DNA of 64,000 bases from Ureibacillus acetophenoni (lineage in GTDB: Bacteria; Bacillota; Bacilli; Bacillales_A; Planococcaceae). Location: contig NZ_OBQC01000001.1 in assembly GCF_900220965.1 (NCBI RefSeq), positions 62,001 through 126,000 of the forward strand. The letters are read 5' to 3'. Position 1 is the first letter of the stretch. Every line of letters begins with the position of its first letter. The notes under the pieces were generated by a model that was not told the DNA's origin, did not search any database, and saw only the letters and a list, made by a program, of their open reading frames with translations. Positions 24,874 to 35,210 of this stretch are shown here, piece by piece. The translations under genes were made by a program, and so were the position numbers.

Positions 24874-25116
24874 ATGGAAATATATAATTCATTAGGAATG
24901 GATGCGGCAATTAGTATTTTTTCGCATATCTTTTTTATTGGAGTGACGTTTTATGCATTACAGGCATTCCGCATGGAACAACTGTTTAAGAAGGGAAGGA
25001 CATTCCAGATTCAACTCATCTATATACTATTAAGTATTGCCATTGGATCTAGCGTTTCGAATTTTATTCTAGATATTACAGGGTGGTCTAGACAATTACC
25101 ATATCTATTTACATAA
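24874..25116 (+). CDS. ywzB: YwzB, DUF1146 small membrane protein
   Basis: An 80-residue protein with two predicted membrane helices (about 14-33 and 50-66) and the family pattern FYALQAFRME between them. Function unknown. ATG 24874 has a strong TTGGAGGGAAA site. In Bacilli it commonly lies between the atp operon and murA, as here, although the TCGCAA array separates it from atpC. The 547 bases downstream to murA hold a short T-rich leader and no gene I can support. Confidence 0.88.
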   Translation: MEIYNSLGMDAAISIFSHIFFIGVTFYALQAFRMEQLFKKGRTFQIQLIYILLSIAIGSSVSNFILDITGWSRQLPYLFT

Positions 25117-25663
25117 GTAAATAGAGAAGCTACGTATATATAATAGAATGAAACTATAAAATTCAGGTGCGGTTAGTCCCAACTTAAGAGAATATTAATA
25201 GTAATTTGTATAATATTTAATAAAGTTCACATAAATTCACTAGAATGCTCATAAATAAATAATATGCCTATTGTTAAATTTCGCAGAAAAATATAAAAAA
25301 TTTGCTGATTTTTTCAGACGCTGCCACTTACAAAAATAAAAAAACGACAACCAGTTTTGTCGTTACAGTACATATTAAGTCAATATTCCCTGGGAAATTA
25401 CCGAATTTTGTTACATACCGTTTTTACAACAATTGTCAAAGGTGTCAAATTGGTGTTAAAGCTTGTTATGAATTCACCAAACTGTCTTCTTCAGCGTAAT
25501 ATAAATTGTAGATTAATATTTAAAAATAACGTAAAATAGTTAGTTGAGAGCTTGTTTATAGAGCTTAAAAACTGTAACATATTGATGGTTAGTTATTTTT
25601 AAATAGATGAATGATAGAAATAAGATTAGTAGTTACGGACAATTGAATTCGGAGGGACGAATT

Positions 25664-26983
25664 GTGGAGAAAATTATTGTTACGGGAGGCCAAAAGTTAA
25701 AAGGGTCCGTAAAGGTTGAAGGTGCTAAAAACGCAGTATTACCAATTCTAACAGCATCATTGTTAGCATCTAAAGATCGTACAACAATAAAGGACGTTCC
25801 AAGTTTAGCGGATGTTCACATTATAAATGAAGTATTAAGAAGCTTAAATGCTGATGTACAATATGACGTAGAAAAAAATGAAATTAACATAAATGCAACG
25901 AACACATTAAATAGTGAGGCCCAATTTGAGTTTGTAAGTAAAATGCGCGCTTCCATTTTAGTGATGGGATCCTTATTAGCTCGTAATGGATACGCAAGAG
26001 TAGCACTTCCAGGTGGCTGTGCGATTGGATCACGTCCGATTGAGTTACACCTTAAAGGTTTTGAAGCAATGGGTGCAAAGATTTCATTTGGTCATGGTTA
26101 TGTTGAAGCAAGAGTTGAAGACCGTTTAAAAGGCGCTGAAATCTATTTAGATTTCCCCAGTGTTGGAGCTACAGAGAATATTATGTCAGCAGCTGCACTA
26201 GCTAAAGGGACAACAATTATTGAAAATGCGGCTAAAGAACCAGAGATTGTCGATTTAGCTAACTTTATCAATAGTATGGGTGGTCGTGTAAAAGGTGCAG
26301 GAACAGACACAATCCGTATTGAAGGTGTCGAAGAATTACATGGAACAACACATCATGTAATCCCTGACCGTATTGAATGTGGAACATTTATGATTGCTGC
26401 AGCAATTACTCGTGGCGATGTATTCATTGAAAATGCTGTTCCAGAACATATGACAGCGTTAATTGCGAAGCTTCGCGAAATGGGTGTTGAAATCATTGAG
26501 GAAGACAATGGTGTTCGTGTGCGTGCAAACAATCCATTAAAAGCAATTGATATTAAAACAATGCCACATCCTGGTTTCCCAACAGATATGCAGGCTCAAA
26601 TGATGGCTCTATTGTTAACAGCTAATGGAGCAAGCATCATTACAGAAACTGTATTTGAAAACCGCTTTATGCATGTGGAAGAATTTAGACGTATGAATGC
26701 TGAAATGAAAATCGAAGGTAGAACAGTGTTTATCGATGGCCCTACTAAACTTCAAGGCGCTGAAGTAGCTGGTACTGATTTACGTGCGACAGCCGCTTTA
26801 ATTTTAGCTGGGCTAGTTTCAGAAGGTTTAACACGAGTTACAAACTTACATCATTTAGACCGTGGTTATGTTGCCTTCCATGAAAAACTTGCTTCCTTAG
26901 GAGCTAACATTATTCGTGTGAACGATGAGCAAGTGAAGAAAGAAGTAAAGCCAAATCTTGCGACAGAAAATCAATTAGTCTAA
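25664..26983 (+). CDS. murA: UDP-N-acetylglucosamine 1-carboxyvinyltransferase
   Basis: First committed step of peptidoglycan synthesis: adds enolpyruvate from PEP to UDP-GlcNAc; the target of fosfomycin. The 439-residue protein has [11 protein letters not shown] at the N-terminus and the catalytic cysteine in [18 protein letters not shown] 25664 (MEKIIVTGG) follows GGAGGG by 7 nt and matches the family start; the longer open frame from 25607 is not needed. Position before spoIID matches the murAA gene of B. subtilis. Confidence 0.96.
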   Translation: MEKIIVTGGQKLKGSVKVEGAKNAVLPILTASLLASKDRTTIKDVPSLADVHIINEVLRSLNADVQYDVEKNEININATNTLNSEAQFEFVSKMRASILVMGSLLARNGYARVALPGGCAIGSRPIELHLKGFEAMGAKISFGHGYVEARVEDRLKGAEIYLDFPSVGATENIMSAAALAKGTTIIENAAKEPEIVDLANFINSMGGRVKGAGTDTIRIEGVEELHGTTHHVIPDRIECGTFMIAAAITRGDVFIENAVPEHMTALIAKLREMGVEIIEEDNGVRVRANNPLKAIDIKTMPHPGFPTDMQAQMMALLLTANGASIITETVFENRFMHVEEFRRMNAEMKIEGRTVFIDGPTKLQGAEVAGTDLRATAALILAGLVSEGLTRVTNLHHLDRGYVAFHEKLASLGANIIRVNDEQVKKEVKPNLATENQLV

Positions 26984-27155
26984 TTTTAGAATTTAATTAT
27001 CTTAACCTATGTAATTATTAATACAAATATGAGCGAGTTTTAAATAGTTATAAAAAAATTTTTATGCCGTAACGTTGAATTTTCGGGTAAATCCTGAAAT
27101 AAGATAAACCATACAGATTACAGTTAAAAGCACAATTAAATAAAATGTAACGAAT

Positions 27156-27193
27156 AACGACATGTATCTAAAAATGGTACTTGTCGTTTTTTC
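27156..27193 (+). terminator. terminator of murA
   Basis: AACGACA pairs with TTGTCGTT, with additional GTA/TAC pairing inside, then TTTTTTC. Confidence 0.8.
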
Positions 27194-27231
27194 TTACCTT
27201 TTGTTACTACTAAATTGCTAACTTCATACAT

Positions 27232-28194
27232 ATGGATAGTAGTATGAAAAATATAAATTACATGAGCAGATGGATACCAATCATACTAATAGGAGCTTTT
27301 ATCCTTGTATTATTTATTATGCCATTATTGTTTCGATCGCAAGTGCAATCATCAACCACTGTAGAGCTTGATCCTGAACAGAAAACATGTGAAATCTTTA
27401 TTAAAATTGCAGATGAGGAGAATCCTATTACACTAGAAGAATATGTCGTTGGGGTAGTGGCGGCTGAAATGCCTGCCAACTTCCATCCAGAAGCATTAAA
27501 AGCCCAAGCAATCGCTGCAAGAACTTATGTATTACAATCGACGAACTATGGGGAAACGGAGATTGAGCCTACTGTAGCTAGACAAGTTTACTACGATCAA
27601 ACAGTACGTCAGAACAATTGGCAAAGTGCTTTTTCTGAAAATGAACAAAAAATACGTGAAGCAGTGAAAAGTACAGAAGGCGAAGTAATTGTTTACAACG
27701 AAGAGTTGATCACGGCTATGTTCCATTCAATGAGTAACGGTATGACAGAAAGTGCAAAAAATTATAGTGGGAATGACTTGCCTTATTTACAACCTGTGGC
27801 AAGTACTGATTTTCAATATGCGACGAATTATGAAGTGACGGAAACTTTTACTATTGAAGAATGGAATGCAAAATTAGGTGGTAGCTTTACACTTAGTCAA
27901 GTAGATCAGCTGAAATTGACGAGAAACGATACGGGGAGGGTAGACAAGGTAACATTAAAAGATAAAGTTTGGACAGGACGCGATTTTCGAACTTTACTAG
28001 ATTTGCGTTCAACAGACTTTAATATTGATGTAAATGGGGAAACAATTGTTGTCACAACAGAAGGGTATGGTCATGGTGTTGGAATGAGTCAATACGGTGC
28101 AGATGCAATGGCAAAACAAGGTTCATCAGCACATCATATTATCAATCATTACTACAAAAATACAAAAATTGAGAAAATATCTTGTTCTTGGTAA
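27232..28194 (+). CDS. spoIID: stage II sporulation protein D, lytic transglycosylase
   Basis: Part of the DMP peptidoglycan-degrading machine that drives engulfment; cleaves glycan strands denuded by SpoIIP. The protein (about 320 residues) has one N-terminal membrane helix and the SpoIID/LytB domain. The catalytic glutamate lies in VVAAEMPANFHPEALKAQA, and GYGHGVGMSQYGA near the C-terminus is diagnostic. Start is uncertain: ATG 27232, 27244 or 27262 lack a clear ribosome-binding site. CATACATAT at 27226 resembles a sigma E -10 box and would favour a later start. Confidence 0.93.
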   Translation: MDSSMKNINYMSRWIPIILIGAFILVLFIMPLLFRSQVQSSTTVELDPEQKTCEIFIKIADEENPITLEEYVVGVVAAEMPANFHPEALKAQAIAARTYVLQSTNYGETEIEPTVARQVYYDQTVRQNNWQSAFSENEQKIREAVKSTEGEVIVYNEELITAMFHSMSNGMTESAKNYSGNDLPYLQPVASTDFQYATNYEVTETFTIEEWNAKLGGSFTLSQVDQLKLTRNDTGRVDKVTLKDKVWTGRDFRTLLDLRSTDFNIDVNGETIVVTTEGYGHGVGMSQYGADAMAKQGSSAHHIINHYYKNTKIEKISCSW

Positions 28195-28260
28195 AATTTT
28201 TGGAAAAATTATGATTAAAAATGGAATAAACTGTTCACACTGCTTTTAGAGGTGATGAAC

Positions 28261-28932
28261 ATGAGAGAAGATAACAAATCTAAAATTCCTTCTCCAACTA
28301 ACAAAAAAGACGGGTTGCAAAACAAACCTTGGTTTTGGCCAACTGTATATGCTGCTATTGCCGTTGCGCTAATCGGTCTAATTTTTAGTTATAACGCATT
28401 AATTGGCAATAATGAAGAAGAGCAAAACGTTGCTGTGCAAACACAAAATAATACGGAAGACACAGTAATCGAAACAAATGCTCAAGTTGAGACTTTGAAG
28501 TATCCATTTGATGAAACTATGAAAGATCAAGTTGCTATTCTTCAAGATTTCTACGATCTAGAAGCTGATGAAGCAACAAGAGAAAAAGCATTACTAGTAT
28601 TCAATCAAACTTTCTCAACGTCTTCAGGTGTGTCAATCTCAGTGAATAGCGAACCATTCGAAGTAAAAGCAGCTATGAGTGGTGAAGTCACAAAAGTGAA
28701 ATTGGATGCATTTACAGGTAATCAAATTATCATTACACATCCAAACGGAATGGAAACACGTTATAGTTCTGTGACGGACATCCTTGTAAAAGAAGGCGAC
28801 AAGGTTGTTCAAGGACAATCACTTGCAACAACAATGGAAAATTCATGGAATCCAAATGCTGGAGTTCATTTATTCTTCGAAGTGTTGCAAGATGGTGAAC
28901 ACGTAAACCCTAGAAACTTCCTTGCTTTCTAA
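28261..28932 (+). CDS. spoIIQ: stage II sporulation protein Q
   Basis: Forespore membrane protein that binds mother-cell SpoIIIAH to form the channel joining the two cells during engulfment. The 223-residue protein has a single membrane helix (about 27-48) and an M23/LytM-like domain (about 125-223). The HxH catalytic pair of active M23 peptidases is HLFF here, so the domain looks non-catalytic, as in B. subtilis SpoIIQ. ATG 28261 follows AGAGGTGATG. Follows spoIID as in B. subtilis. Confidence 0.93.
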   Translation: MREDNKSKIPSPTNKKDGLQNKPWFWPTVYAAIAVALIGLIFSYNALIGNNEEEQNVAVQTQNNTEDTVIETNAQVETLKYPFDETMKDQVAILQDFYDLEADEATREKALLVFNQTFSTSSGVSISVNSEPFEVKAAMSGEVTKVKLDAFTGNQIIITHPNGMETRYSSVTDILVKEGDKVVQGQSLATTMENSWNPNAGVHLFFEVLQDGEHVNPRNFLAF

Positions 28933-29068
28933 TGCCAGGTGAAATTGTGTGAGTGCCAGTCACCCACACAATTCGCAAAAATGACTACCACAATTCCGAC
29001 GAGTTGTGGTAGTTCACGCACCTATACAATTCTGATAATTCTGAATTGTTTTAGTGCCAGGCACCTGC
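28931..29068. repeat. palindromic repeat cluster between spoIIQ and spoIIID
   Basis: Contains TGCCAGG, GTGAGTGCCAGTCAC, CACACAATTC, AATTCTGAATTGTTTTAGTGCCAGGCACC and a central CACAACTCG-type arm, i.e. degenerate arms of the hairpin family seen at 8.3, 9.2, 9.8 and 29.6 kb. It fills most of the 318-base gap; the remainder (29069-29250) shows no gene. Confidence 0.7.
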
Positions 29069-29250
29069 AAGGTTACAGCAGACAATTTACCTATTGATGT
29101 TCTGAATGCAGTCGAATTATCATATTGTGAATAAACGTTAATATCGCTAGTTGCAAACGTCTATGAAATGATCGCAATATGACCACGTCAAATTTACGCT
29201 TATCGTTAGCAAAACGGCACTTTCTTATATCCGATAGAAAGGAAGAGAAC

Positions 29251-29508
29251 GTGCACGAGCACATTCGACATCGCTGCGTTCGACTTGGTGAACTGCTCCT
29301 TGAAACTGGTGAAACGGTCCGCGTTCTTGCAAAAATGACAGGCTATTCAAAAAGTACTGTTCATAAAGACTTGACGGAAAGATTATACCTAGTGAATGAA
29401 AAGCTTGCTAATGAAGTGAAAGAAGTACTAGCTTATCATAAATCAATTCGTCATTTGCGAGGGGGCGAGGCGACACGTCAGAAGTGGCAGGCCCAACAAA
29501 AAAAATGA
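29251..29508 (+). CDS. spoIIID: sporulation transcription factor SpoIIID
   Basis: Small DNA-binding protein that retunes sigma E-directed transcription in the mother cell. The 85-residue protein has a helix-turn-helix (VRVLAKMTGYSKSTVHKDL) and the diagnostic NEVKEVLAYHKSIRHLRGGEAT. GTG 29251 follows GGAAGAG; this matches the 90-residue family length, whereas the open frame from 29179 would add an unconserved leader. The C-terminal tail is shorter than in B. subtilis. Confidence 0.95.
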   Translation: MHEHIRHRCVRLGELLLETGETVRVLAKMTGYSKSTVHKDLTERLYLVNEKLANEVKEVLAYHKSIRHLRGGEATRQKWQAQQKK

Positions 29509-29509
29509 A

Positions 29510-29558
29510 AAGGCATTTAGTTTGGCTAAATCATTGGCCAACTAAATGCTTTTTTTTG
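29510..29558 (+). terminator. terminator of spoIIID
   Basis: AAGGCATTTAGTT with GGC pairs with GGCC and AACTAAATGC, followed by eight T residues. Confidence 0.93.
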
Positions 29559-29593
29559 TGATTTGCGCATAGATTGTATATAAATTGTGTGTA

Positions 29594-29656
29594 AATTGTG
29601 TGTGTACCAGGTACCCAAACAATTCTAAAAATTCAGAATTGTTTGGGTACCTGGTA
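29594..29656. repeat. palindromic hairpin element between spoIIID and mbl
   Basis: GTACCAGGTACCCAAACAA on the left is answered by TTGTTTGGGTACCTGGTAC on the right around an AATTC-rich loop. Internal ACCC/GGGT replaces the ACAC/GTGT of the 9165 element, with both arms changed together. Confidence 0.92.
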
Positions 29657-29820
29657 CTCTAAATGTGAGCTCTAAATTGGGATTCAAAATTTTCCAATCA
29701 GTGGAACGATAGTACTAAATTAAAGATGTATTTATTATTTGAATATGATAAAATATTCTAGATAATGATATATAAAAGTTTGAAAAATGTTGGATATGGC
29801 GGGAAGGAGATTTTTCATAG

Positions 29821-30819
29821 ATGTTTTCCAAAGATATTGGTATTGATTTAGGAACTGCAAACGTCCTGATCTATGTGAGAGGAAAGGGTATCGTTTTAAA
29901 TGAGCCATCAGTTGTTGCAATTGACAAAAATACAAACCGTGTACTTGCTGTAGGTGAGGAAGCAAGACAAATGGTAGGACGTACTCCGGGCAATATTGTT
30001 GCAATTCGTCCAATGAGAGACGGTGTCATTGCAGACTTTGATGTTACAGAAGCGATGTTAAAACACTTTATTTCAAAATTGAACTTAAAAGGGTTTTTAG
30101 CAAAACCACGCATCCTAATTTGCTGTCCAACAAATATTACAAGCGTGGAACAAAAAGCAATTCGAGAAGCTGCCGAAAAGTCTGGTGGTAAAAAGGTTTA
30201 CTTAGAGGAAGAACCAAAAGTGGCTGCTATTGGGGCAGGTATGGATATTTTCCAACCAAGTGGAAATATGGTCATCGATATAGGTGGCGGTACAACGGAT
30301 GTTGCAGTTCTATCAATGGGTGATATCGTAACAAGCGAATCGATTAAAGTAGCGGGGGACGTCTTTGATAACGATATTTTACAATACATAAAGAAACAGT
30401 ATAAATTGTTAATCGGAGAACGTACTGCAGAACAAATAAAAATAAACATTGGTACAGTGTTCCACGGTTCTAAAAACGACGAAATGGAAATCCGAGGTCG
30501 CGATTTAGTATCAGGATTACCACGTACGATTACAATTAAATCAGAAGAAATTGAAAAAGCACTACATGAATCAGTATACATGATTGTACAAGCTGCAAAA
30601 AATGTATTAGAAAGAACGCCACCAGAACTATCTGCCGACATCATTGACCGTGGTATAATTATTACTGGTGGTGGAGCACTGCTTCATGGTATGGATCAGT
30701 TATTAATTGAAGAATTGAAAGTTCCTGTTTTTGTTGCAGAAAATCCGATTGATTGTGTAGCGGTTGGAACAGGCATCATGTTAAATAACATCGATAAAGC
30801 AGCAACAGCAAAGTTTTAA
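29821..30819 (+). CDS. mbl: MreB-like actin homologue Mbl
   Basis: Forms membrane-bound actin-like filaments that guide lateral wall synthesis in rod-shaped cells. The 332-residue protein has the phosphate-1 loop GIDLGTANVL, phosphate-2 IDIGGGTTDVAV and adenosine GIIITGGGALL motifs. Assigned to Mbl rather than MreB or MreBH from its place after spoIIID and before flhO-flhP, the B. subtilis order. Confidence 0.93.
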   Translation: MFSKDIGIDLGTANVLIYVRGKGIVLNEPSVVAIDKNTNRVLAVGEEARQMVGRTPGNIVAIRPMRDGVIADFDVTEAMLKHFISKLNLKGFLAKPRILICCPTNITSVEQKAIREAAEKSGGKKVYLEEEPKVAAIGAGMDIFQPSGNMVIDIGGGTTDVAVLSMGDIVTSESIKVAGDVFDNDILQYIKKQYKLLIGERTAEQIKINIGTVFHGSKNDEMEIRGRDLVSGLPRTITIKSEEIEKALHESVYMIVQAAKNVLERTPPELSADIIDRGIIITGGGALLHGMDQLLIEELKVPVFVAENPIDCVAVGTGIMLNNIDKAATAKF

Positions 30820-31005
30820 CTTCATTTATAAACTCAACAGCCATAGGTGGTAAGTTAATTGCATAGGATTATCATTCAGTATGTGGACAACCACTTGCTG
30901 AATGAAGTAGCCTATGGTGCTAGATGCACTTAGATTTTGATCGAGTTCGAGTGAGCTCAAAAACTCCACACCAAGGTGAAATTGATGAAAAAGAGGTGAA
31001 TCGTA

Positions 31006-31842
31006 TTGTTTAAAGGGTTTTACACTGTTGCTACCGGGATGATTGCACAACAAAGAAAAACAGAAGTAATTACAAACAATATGGCAAATGCAAATACACC
31101 TGGATTTAAAGCCGATCAAACGACAATACGTTCTTTCCCTGATATGTTACTATCTGCGGTTGATAAAACAAATATACCAACTGAGAAAAATTTAAATGTA
31201 CCATTGATTCAAGAAATTGGCTCTTTAAGTACTGGAATTTATATGCAAGAAACTCTTGCAAATTATGCACAAGGTTCATTAATTGAGACGAATATGGTTA
31301 CAGATATGGCGCTTATTGATGGAACCTATCCAATTGATGAAGAGTCAGGTAATATGGGAACTGCCCTTTTCAGATTAGAACATCCAGACGGTGGAGAAGC
31401 GTATACGCGTAACGGAAACTTTACTTTAGATCCACAAGGTTATCTTGTAAATGGAAATGGCTATTATGTATTATCTGAAACTGGAGAACGAATTGTTGTA
31501 CCAAATGATAACTTCCAGCTTTCAGAAGATGGAACGATTTCTATTGATAACGTTCCAATCGCTACAGTAGGTGTATCATTTTCAGCAAACCCTAGTTTAT
31601 TAGTAAAACAAGATAATGGCTTATTCCGTACTGAAGACGGAGGAGTTTTACCTTCCGCATACGGACAAGAAGGCGTTGTATTTGGACTAAAACAAAGTTA
31701 CTTAGAAGGGTCAAATGTTGACTCAGCTAGATCTATGACACACTTATTAACAGCGTACCGTGCTTTTGAAGCAAATCAAAAAGTACTTCAAGCTTACGAT
31801 AAGAGTATGGAAAAAGCGGTAAACGAAATTGGTCGAGTTTAG
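31006..31842 (+). CDS. flhO: flagellar hook-basal body protein (FlhO, rod)
   Basis: A FlgF/FlgG-type axial protein of the flagellar rod. The 278-residue sequence begins with the Flg rod/hook helix ending NNMANANTPGFKADQ and ends with the C-terminal helix of the family (NVDSARSMTHLLTAYRAFEANQKVLQAYD). TTG start behind AGAGGTGA. Paired with flhP and downstream of mbl as in B. subtilis. The 186-base gap before it holds an ATTCAG/CTGAAT hairpin near 30871-30904. Confidence 0.9.
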   Translation: MFKGFYTVATGMIAQQRKTEVITNNMANANTPGFKADQTTIRSFPDMLLSAVDKTNIPTEKNLNVPLIQEIGSLSTGIYMQETLANYAQGSLIETNMVTDMALIDGTYPIDEESGNMGTALFRLEHPDGGEAYTRNGNFTLDPQGYLVNGNGYYVLSETGERIVVPNDNFQLSEDGTISIDNVPIATVGVSFSANPSLLVKQDNGLFRTEDGGVLPSAYGQEGVVFGLKQSYLEGSNVDSARSMTHLLTAYRAFEANQKVLQAYDKSMEKAVNEIGRV

Positions 31843-31902
31843 TACAACTTGAGTCAATTTTACAGTTGAAATTAAAAACAAAGAACGAAAGGAAGTTGTA
31901 AA

Positions 31903-32733
31903 ATGCTTCGAACAATGGTTACTGCAACTAACACATTAAATCAACTGCAGCAACAAATTGACAACATAAGTAATAACCTTGCAAACAGTAATACAGCGGG
32001 TTACAAAGCAAAAGAAGCACAATTTTCCGAGCTTCTTTATCAACAATATAACAATGACAAATTAGACCAGGCACAGCGTCAATCACCAGCGGGAATTCGT
32101 TACGGTGTTGGGGCAAAATTAGGTCAAATTCAAACAAATCATGCACAAGGCAGTTTGCAATCGACAAATCGTGATCTTGACCTTGCTTTTAATAAAGAAA
32201 AACAATACTTCAATATTTTAATGCCAAACGGTGCCGATGGAACAAATTTAGTTTATTCAAGACAGGGGAATTTTTACGTTTCTCCAGTTGAAGATGGACT
32301 TGTTATGTTAGTAAACGGTGATGGCTATGCGGTTGCAGATTCTACAGGGAATCCGATTTTATTCCCAGAAGGATTTGAAAATTTCACATTAACAGATGAA
32401 GGAATTCTAGGAGTTAACTATCCAACTGGTGAAACAATTACTGCAGAATTAGGTATTACAGAACTCCAAAAGCCGCAAGCTATGGAGCATATTTCTAATA
32501 CATATATTGGGATTCCAGAAAACTTTGCTGGGTTAAGAGAAGATATTTTAATTGATTTACTAGGTCCTGCTCGTACAGAAATCGGTCTTCAAAATGGTGC
32601 CTTAGAGCAGTCAAATGTTGATATTTCAAAAGAAATGACAGACCTAATTACAGCTCAACGTTCATATCAATTCCAATCACGTGCAATTACATTGGCCGAT
32701 CAAATGCTTGGCTTGATCAATGGAATAAGATAA
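31903..32733 (+). CDS. flhP: flagellar hook-basal body protein (FlhP, rod)
   Basis: Second axial rod protein, 276 residues, with the N-terminal NISNNLANSNTAGYKAKE segment and C-terminal NVDISKEMTDLITAQRSYQFQSRAI helix that pack together in the axial assembly. Probably co-transcribed with flhO (60-bp gap, GAAAGGAAG site). Confidence 0.92.
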   Translation: MLRTMVTATNTLNQLQQQIDNISNNLANSNTAGYKAKEAQFSELLYQQYNNDKLDQAQRQSPAGIRYGVGAKLGQIQTNHAQGSLQSTNRDLDLAFNKEKQYFNILMPNGADGTNLVYSRQGNFYVSPVEDGLVMLVNGDGYAVADSTGNPILFPEGFENFTLTDEGILGVNYPTGETITAELGITELQKPQAMEHISNTYIGIPENFAGLREDILIDLLGPARTEIGLQNGALEQSNVDISKEMTDLITAQRSYQFQSRAITLADQMLGLINGIR

Positions 32734-32800
32734 TTTTTCGGTCTTAATTCTACTATGTTTAATAGAGATAGAAAAAGTTTATAATAAATACATCTAATTT

Positions 32801-32829
32801 CACATGGTATCAACTCCTGATACCGTGTG
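32801..32829. other. perfect hairpin after flhP
   Basis: CACATGGTATCA pairs with TGATACCGTGTG (one G-U) over a 5-nt loop. No U tract follows, so it may be a processing or regulatory stem rather than a terminator; it lies 30 bp before the next gene. Confidence 0.55.
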
Positions 32830-32858
32830 AATACGTAATTCTAAAGGAGTACAAACCA

Positions 32859-33179
32859 ATGACAAATGAATTAATAAATGATAATTCCAATCCGCGTGAG
32901 GATTTATCTCAACTAAAAAAGACAAGTCGTCGGCGGATGCGAAGAGAAGAAAGTAAGCAAAAGAAGGAAGTAAAACAACCTCAAACAACAAAAGAAATTC
33001 TATTTTCAAGACTTCTTGCAACGGCTATTAAGGTAATTGTCTTCTTTGCAGTTCTTCTATTTGTTGCAATTGCTGGTTTAATGATTGGATATGGGGTAAT
33101 CGGTGAAGGAAATCCAGTTGATGCATTAAACTGGGATACTTGGCAACATATGTTAGACATCATCAATGGGAAAGAGTAA
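32859..33179 (+). CDS. EpuA-like small membrane protein (annotated in relatives as RNA polymerase subunit beta domain protein)
   Basis: A 106-residue protein with a charged N-terminal half rich in Lys and Arg (RRRMRREESKQKK), one transmembrane helix (about 57-80) and a C-terminal segment GLMIGYGVIGEGNPVDALNWDTWQHMLDII. This tail is typical of the EpuA/PF11772 family, small proteins often placed by flagellar and fabZ genes. Function is unknown. It is transcribed with or just after flhP. Confidence 0.75.
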   Translation: MTNELINDNSNPREDLSQLKKTSRRRMRREESKQKKEVKQPQTTKEILFSRLLATAIKVIVFFAVLLFVAIAGLMIGYGVIGEGNPVDALNWDTWQHMLDIINGKE

Positions 33180-33420
33180 TGCATTCATTTAAGTGCTAAA
33201 GCATTTAAACTTGAAACATATTCTTCCCACTTTTTTCTTCTATATTCGGTATTTTTGACACATACTATTTTGTAATAATTTATTAATGATGTCATAAATC
33301 TGTTATACTCCGTTAAAGGAAATTCATTTATTAATTATGATATGATAAGTATAGTAATCGCAATTTTATATTAGTAATGGGATAACTTATACATATAAAT
33401 ACAAATTAGGGGGAAATCAA

Positions 33421-33858
33421 ATGTTACATGCAGATGAAATTCAGGCGATTTTACCACATCGCTATCCATTTTTATTAGTAGATCGAATTATTGAAGTGGA
33501 AGAAGGAAAACGCGCGGTCGGTTTAAAAAATGTTTCTATTAATGAGGATTTCTTTAACGGCCATTTTCCTGGATATCCGGTAATGCCAGGAGTACTAATT
33601 ATTGAAGCATTAGCTCAAGTGGGCGGAGTTGCTTTACTAAAATCTGAACAATTTAAAGGAAGACTTGCGTTCTTAACAGGTATTGATAACGCTCGTTTTA
33701 AACGTCAAGTAGTACCTGGAGACCAGTTGCGCTTAGAAGTAGAATTTGTTAGAATGAGGGGCCAAATGGGTAAAGGACACGCTGTCGCAACTGTAGATGG
33801 TGAAATTGCTTGTGAAGCAGACATTCTATTTGCAATCGGACCAGAACAACCAAAGTAA
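33421..33858 (+). CDS. fabZ: 3-hydroxyacyl-ACP dehydratase FabZ
   Basis: Removes water from 3-hydroxyacyl-ACP in the fatty-acid elongation cycle. The 145-residue hot-dog protein has [12 protein letters not shown] and the active-site segment [22 protein letters not shown] with catalytic His and Glu. Position after flhO-flhP corresponds to ywpB of B. subtilis. Start ATG 33421 follows AGGGGG. Confidence 0.96.
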   Translation: MLHADEIQAILPHRYPFLLVDRIIEVEEGKRAVGLKNVSINEDFFNGHFPGYPVMPGVLIIEALAQVGGVALLKSEQFKGRLAFLTGIDNARFKRQVVPGDQLRLEVEFVRMRGQMGKGHAVATVDGEIACEADILFAIGPEQPK

Positions 33859-34029
33859 AATTGTTTATTCGTCACTATATCTCCTTTACGTTACATGTAT
33901 ATGCATAGTAAAAAAGTCGGAATTTGAAATTTTACTTGATAAAGGATACAATATACTAGTGATTTGAATCGATTGGTAATAAATGGTTTAGTAGTAGTTG
34001 CGGTTATATACGTAGGAGGTAATTAAATA

Positions 34030-34416
34030 ATGTACAAAGATTTATCTTCAGGAGTTAAAATAAGTCTTACACGTTCGATTTCGACATCGTTTGAATTATA
34101 TTTAGCGTCAATTGGCTGGGATGAAGAAAAATTCTCAATGGAAGATTACATGAAATACTGGCAAAGTTATTTCACAGAAAGTGCCGCTTGGTATGATAAA
34201 ATTCCACAAGAAGTGTTAGTCAACCCACAATTCCATGAAGAAATTGCACAAAAAATTGATGAAGTGATCGAAAAAGTTCTAACTGAAGAACCAACACAAA
34301 AGCAGATCGACTCCATTGAAAAAATGCAACAACAGCTAGGAACGGAATATACTTATAGTTGTAAAGCAGAAGCTGCTTATGTTGAGCAATTATTAAAAAA
34401 TCAGTTAAATCAATAA
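34030..34416 (+). CDS. conserved hypothetical protein, 128 residues
   Basis: Not recognised. No signal peptide or membrane segment; acidic, aromatic-rich and probably helical (DYMKYWQSYFTESAAWYDKIP, then Glu/Gln-rich helices). ATG 34030 follows TAGGAGG. It lies alone between fabZ and a lipoprotein gene. The 172-base upstream and 236-base downstream gaps show no further gene. The regular composition and good ribosome-binding site support it as real. Confidence 0.75.
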   Translation: MYKDLSSGVKISLTRSISTSFELYLASIGWDEEKFSMEDYMKYWQSYFTESAAWYDKIPQEVLVNPQFHEEIAQKIDEVIEKVLTEEPTQKQIDSIEKMQQQLGTEYTYSCKAEAAYVEQLLKNQLNQ

Positions 34417-34652
34417 GAATCTTAACTTACTGACATTGGTTAAGTATGGGTGATAAGCACAACATACATTCAGTAAGTTGAAATCCTTATTGGGGTAACT
34501 AATTTTCCCGTCCTGTTCGTATACTTTATAATTTAATGGAAAGTTGCATAAATTAGTCAAGGATAGTTCCCTCTTTTCCCGGGTAATCTATGAACAGTCA
34601 CATCCAAAGTGTGTGATGTTAATGATTATTTGAAAGGAGGGAGCTTTTTTAT

Positions 34653-35057
34653 ATGAAAAAGCCATTGTACGCATTTATCATGGGATCAGCTCTATTAGTG
34701 GGGTGTAATACGGACGATAACGCCGCAAACGATAACGACAATACACCTGTAGAGGACCTTGGGGATAACATTCAAGAGGGTGCTCGTGATGTCGAAAATG
34801 GCGTGAATGATGTTCTTGACGGGAACAATGGTAATGATGGCCTAATGGACAACAATGGCAATGGTAATGGCACAGTTAACGATAACAATGGGAACTTAAC
34901 GGGCCCAGAAGTTAACAACGGTGGCTTAGAAGGTACTACGAATAACGGCATGAATGGTGGTGCCGATGGTGTACAAAACAGCAACGGTGCTGGCCAAAAT
35001 GGTGATTCTGGCGTCATCAACAACAATGATGAGCGCATCACAGACGACGAAAAATAA
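34653..35057 (+). CDS. Asn/Gly-rich lipoprotein
   Basis: A 134-residue secreted lipoprotein: Lys-Lys N-terminus, short hydrophobic stretch and lipobox LLVGC with the cysteine at residue 18. The mature part is low complexity, dominated by Asn, Gly and Asp (repeated NGN, NNG, DNN), which predicts a disordered surface or spacer protein. AAAGGAGGGAG precedes the ATG. Function unknown; such Asn-Gly-rich lipoproteins may be spore-associated, but nothing here shows that. Confidence 0.8.
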   Translation: MKKPLYAFIMGSALLVGCNTDDNAANDNDNTPVEDLGDNIQEGARDVENGVNDVLDGNNGNDGLMDNNGNGNGTVNDNNGNLTGPEVNNGGLEGTTNNGMNGGADGVQNSNGAGQNGDSGVINNNDERITDDEK

Positions 35058-35102
35058 CCATTAGCTAACCCGTAACACAATTGAATAGCATGAAACAGGA
35101 CA

Positions 35103-35165
35103 AAAATCAGAAACGCAATTTCTGGAGGCGGCAAGGCTTCTAGAGCGCGTTTCTGATTTTCTTTT
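35103..35165 (+). terminator. terminator of the lipoprotein gene
   Basis: AAAATCAGAAACGC pairs perfectly with GCGTTTCTGATTTT over a long loop, followed by CTTTT. Confidence 0.88.
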
Positions 35166-35210
35166 AGGGGAGGGGATTGCGGGGCGGGAGATCGGCGTAC
35201 GATCAATATC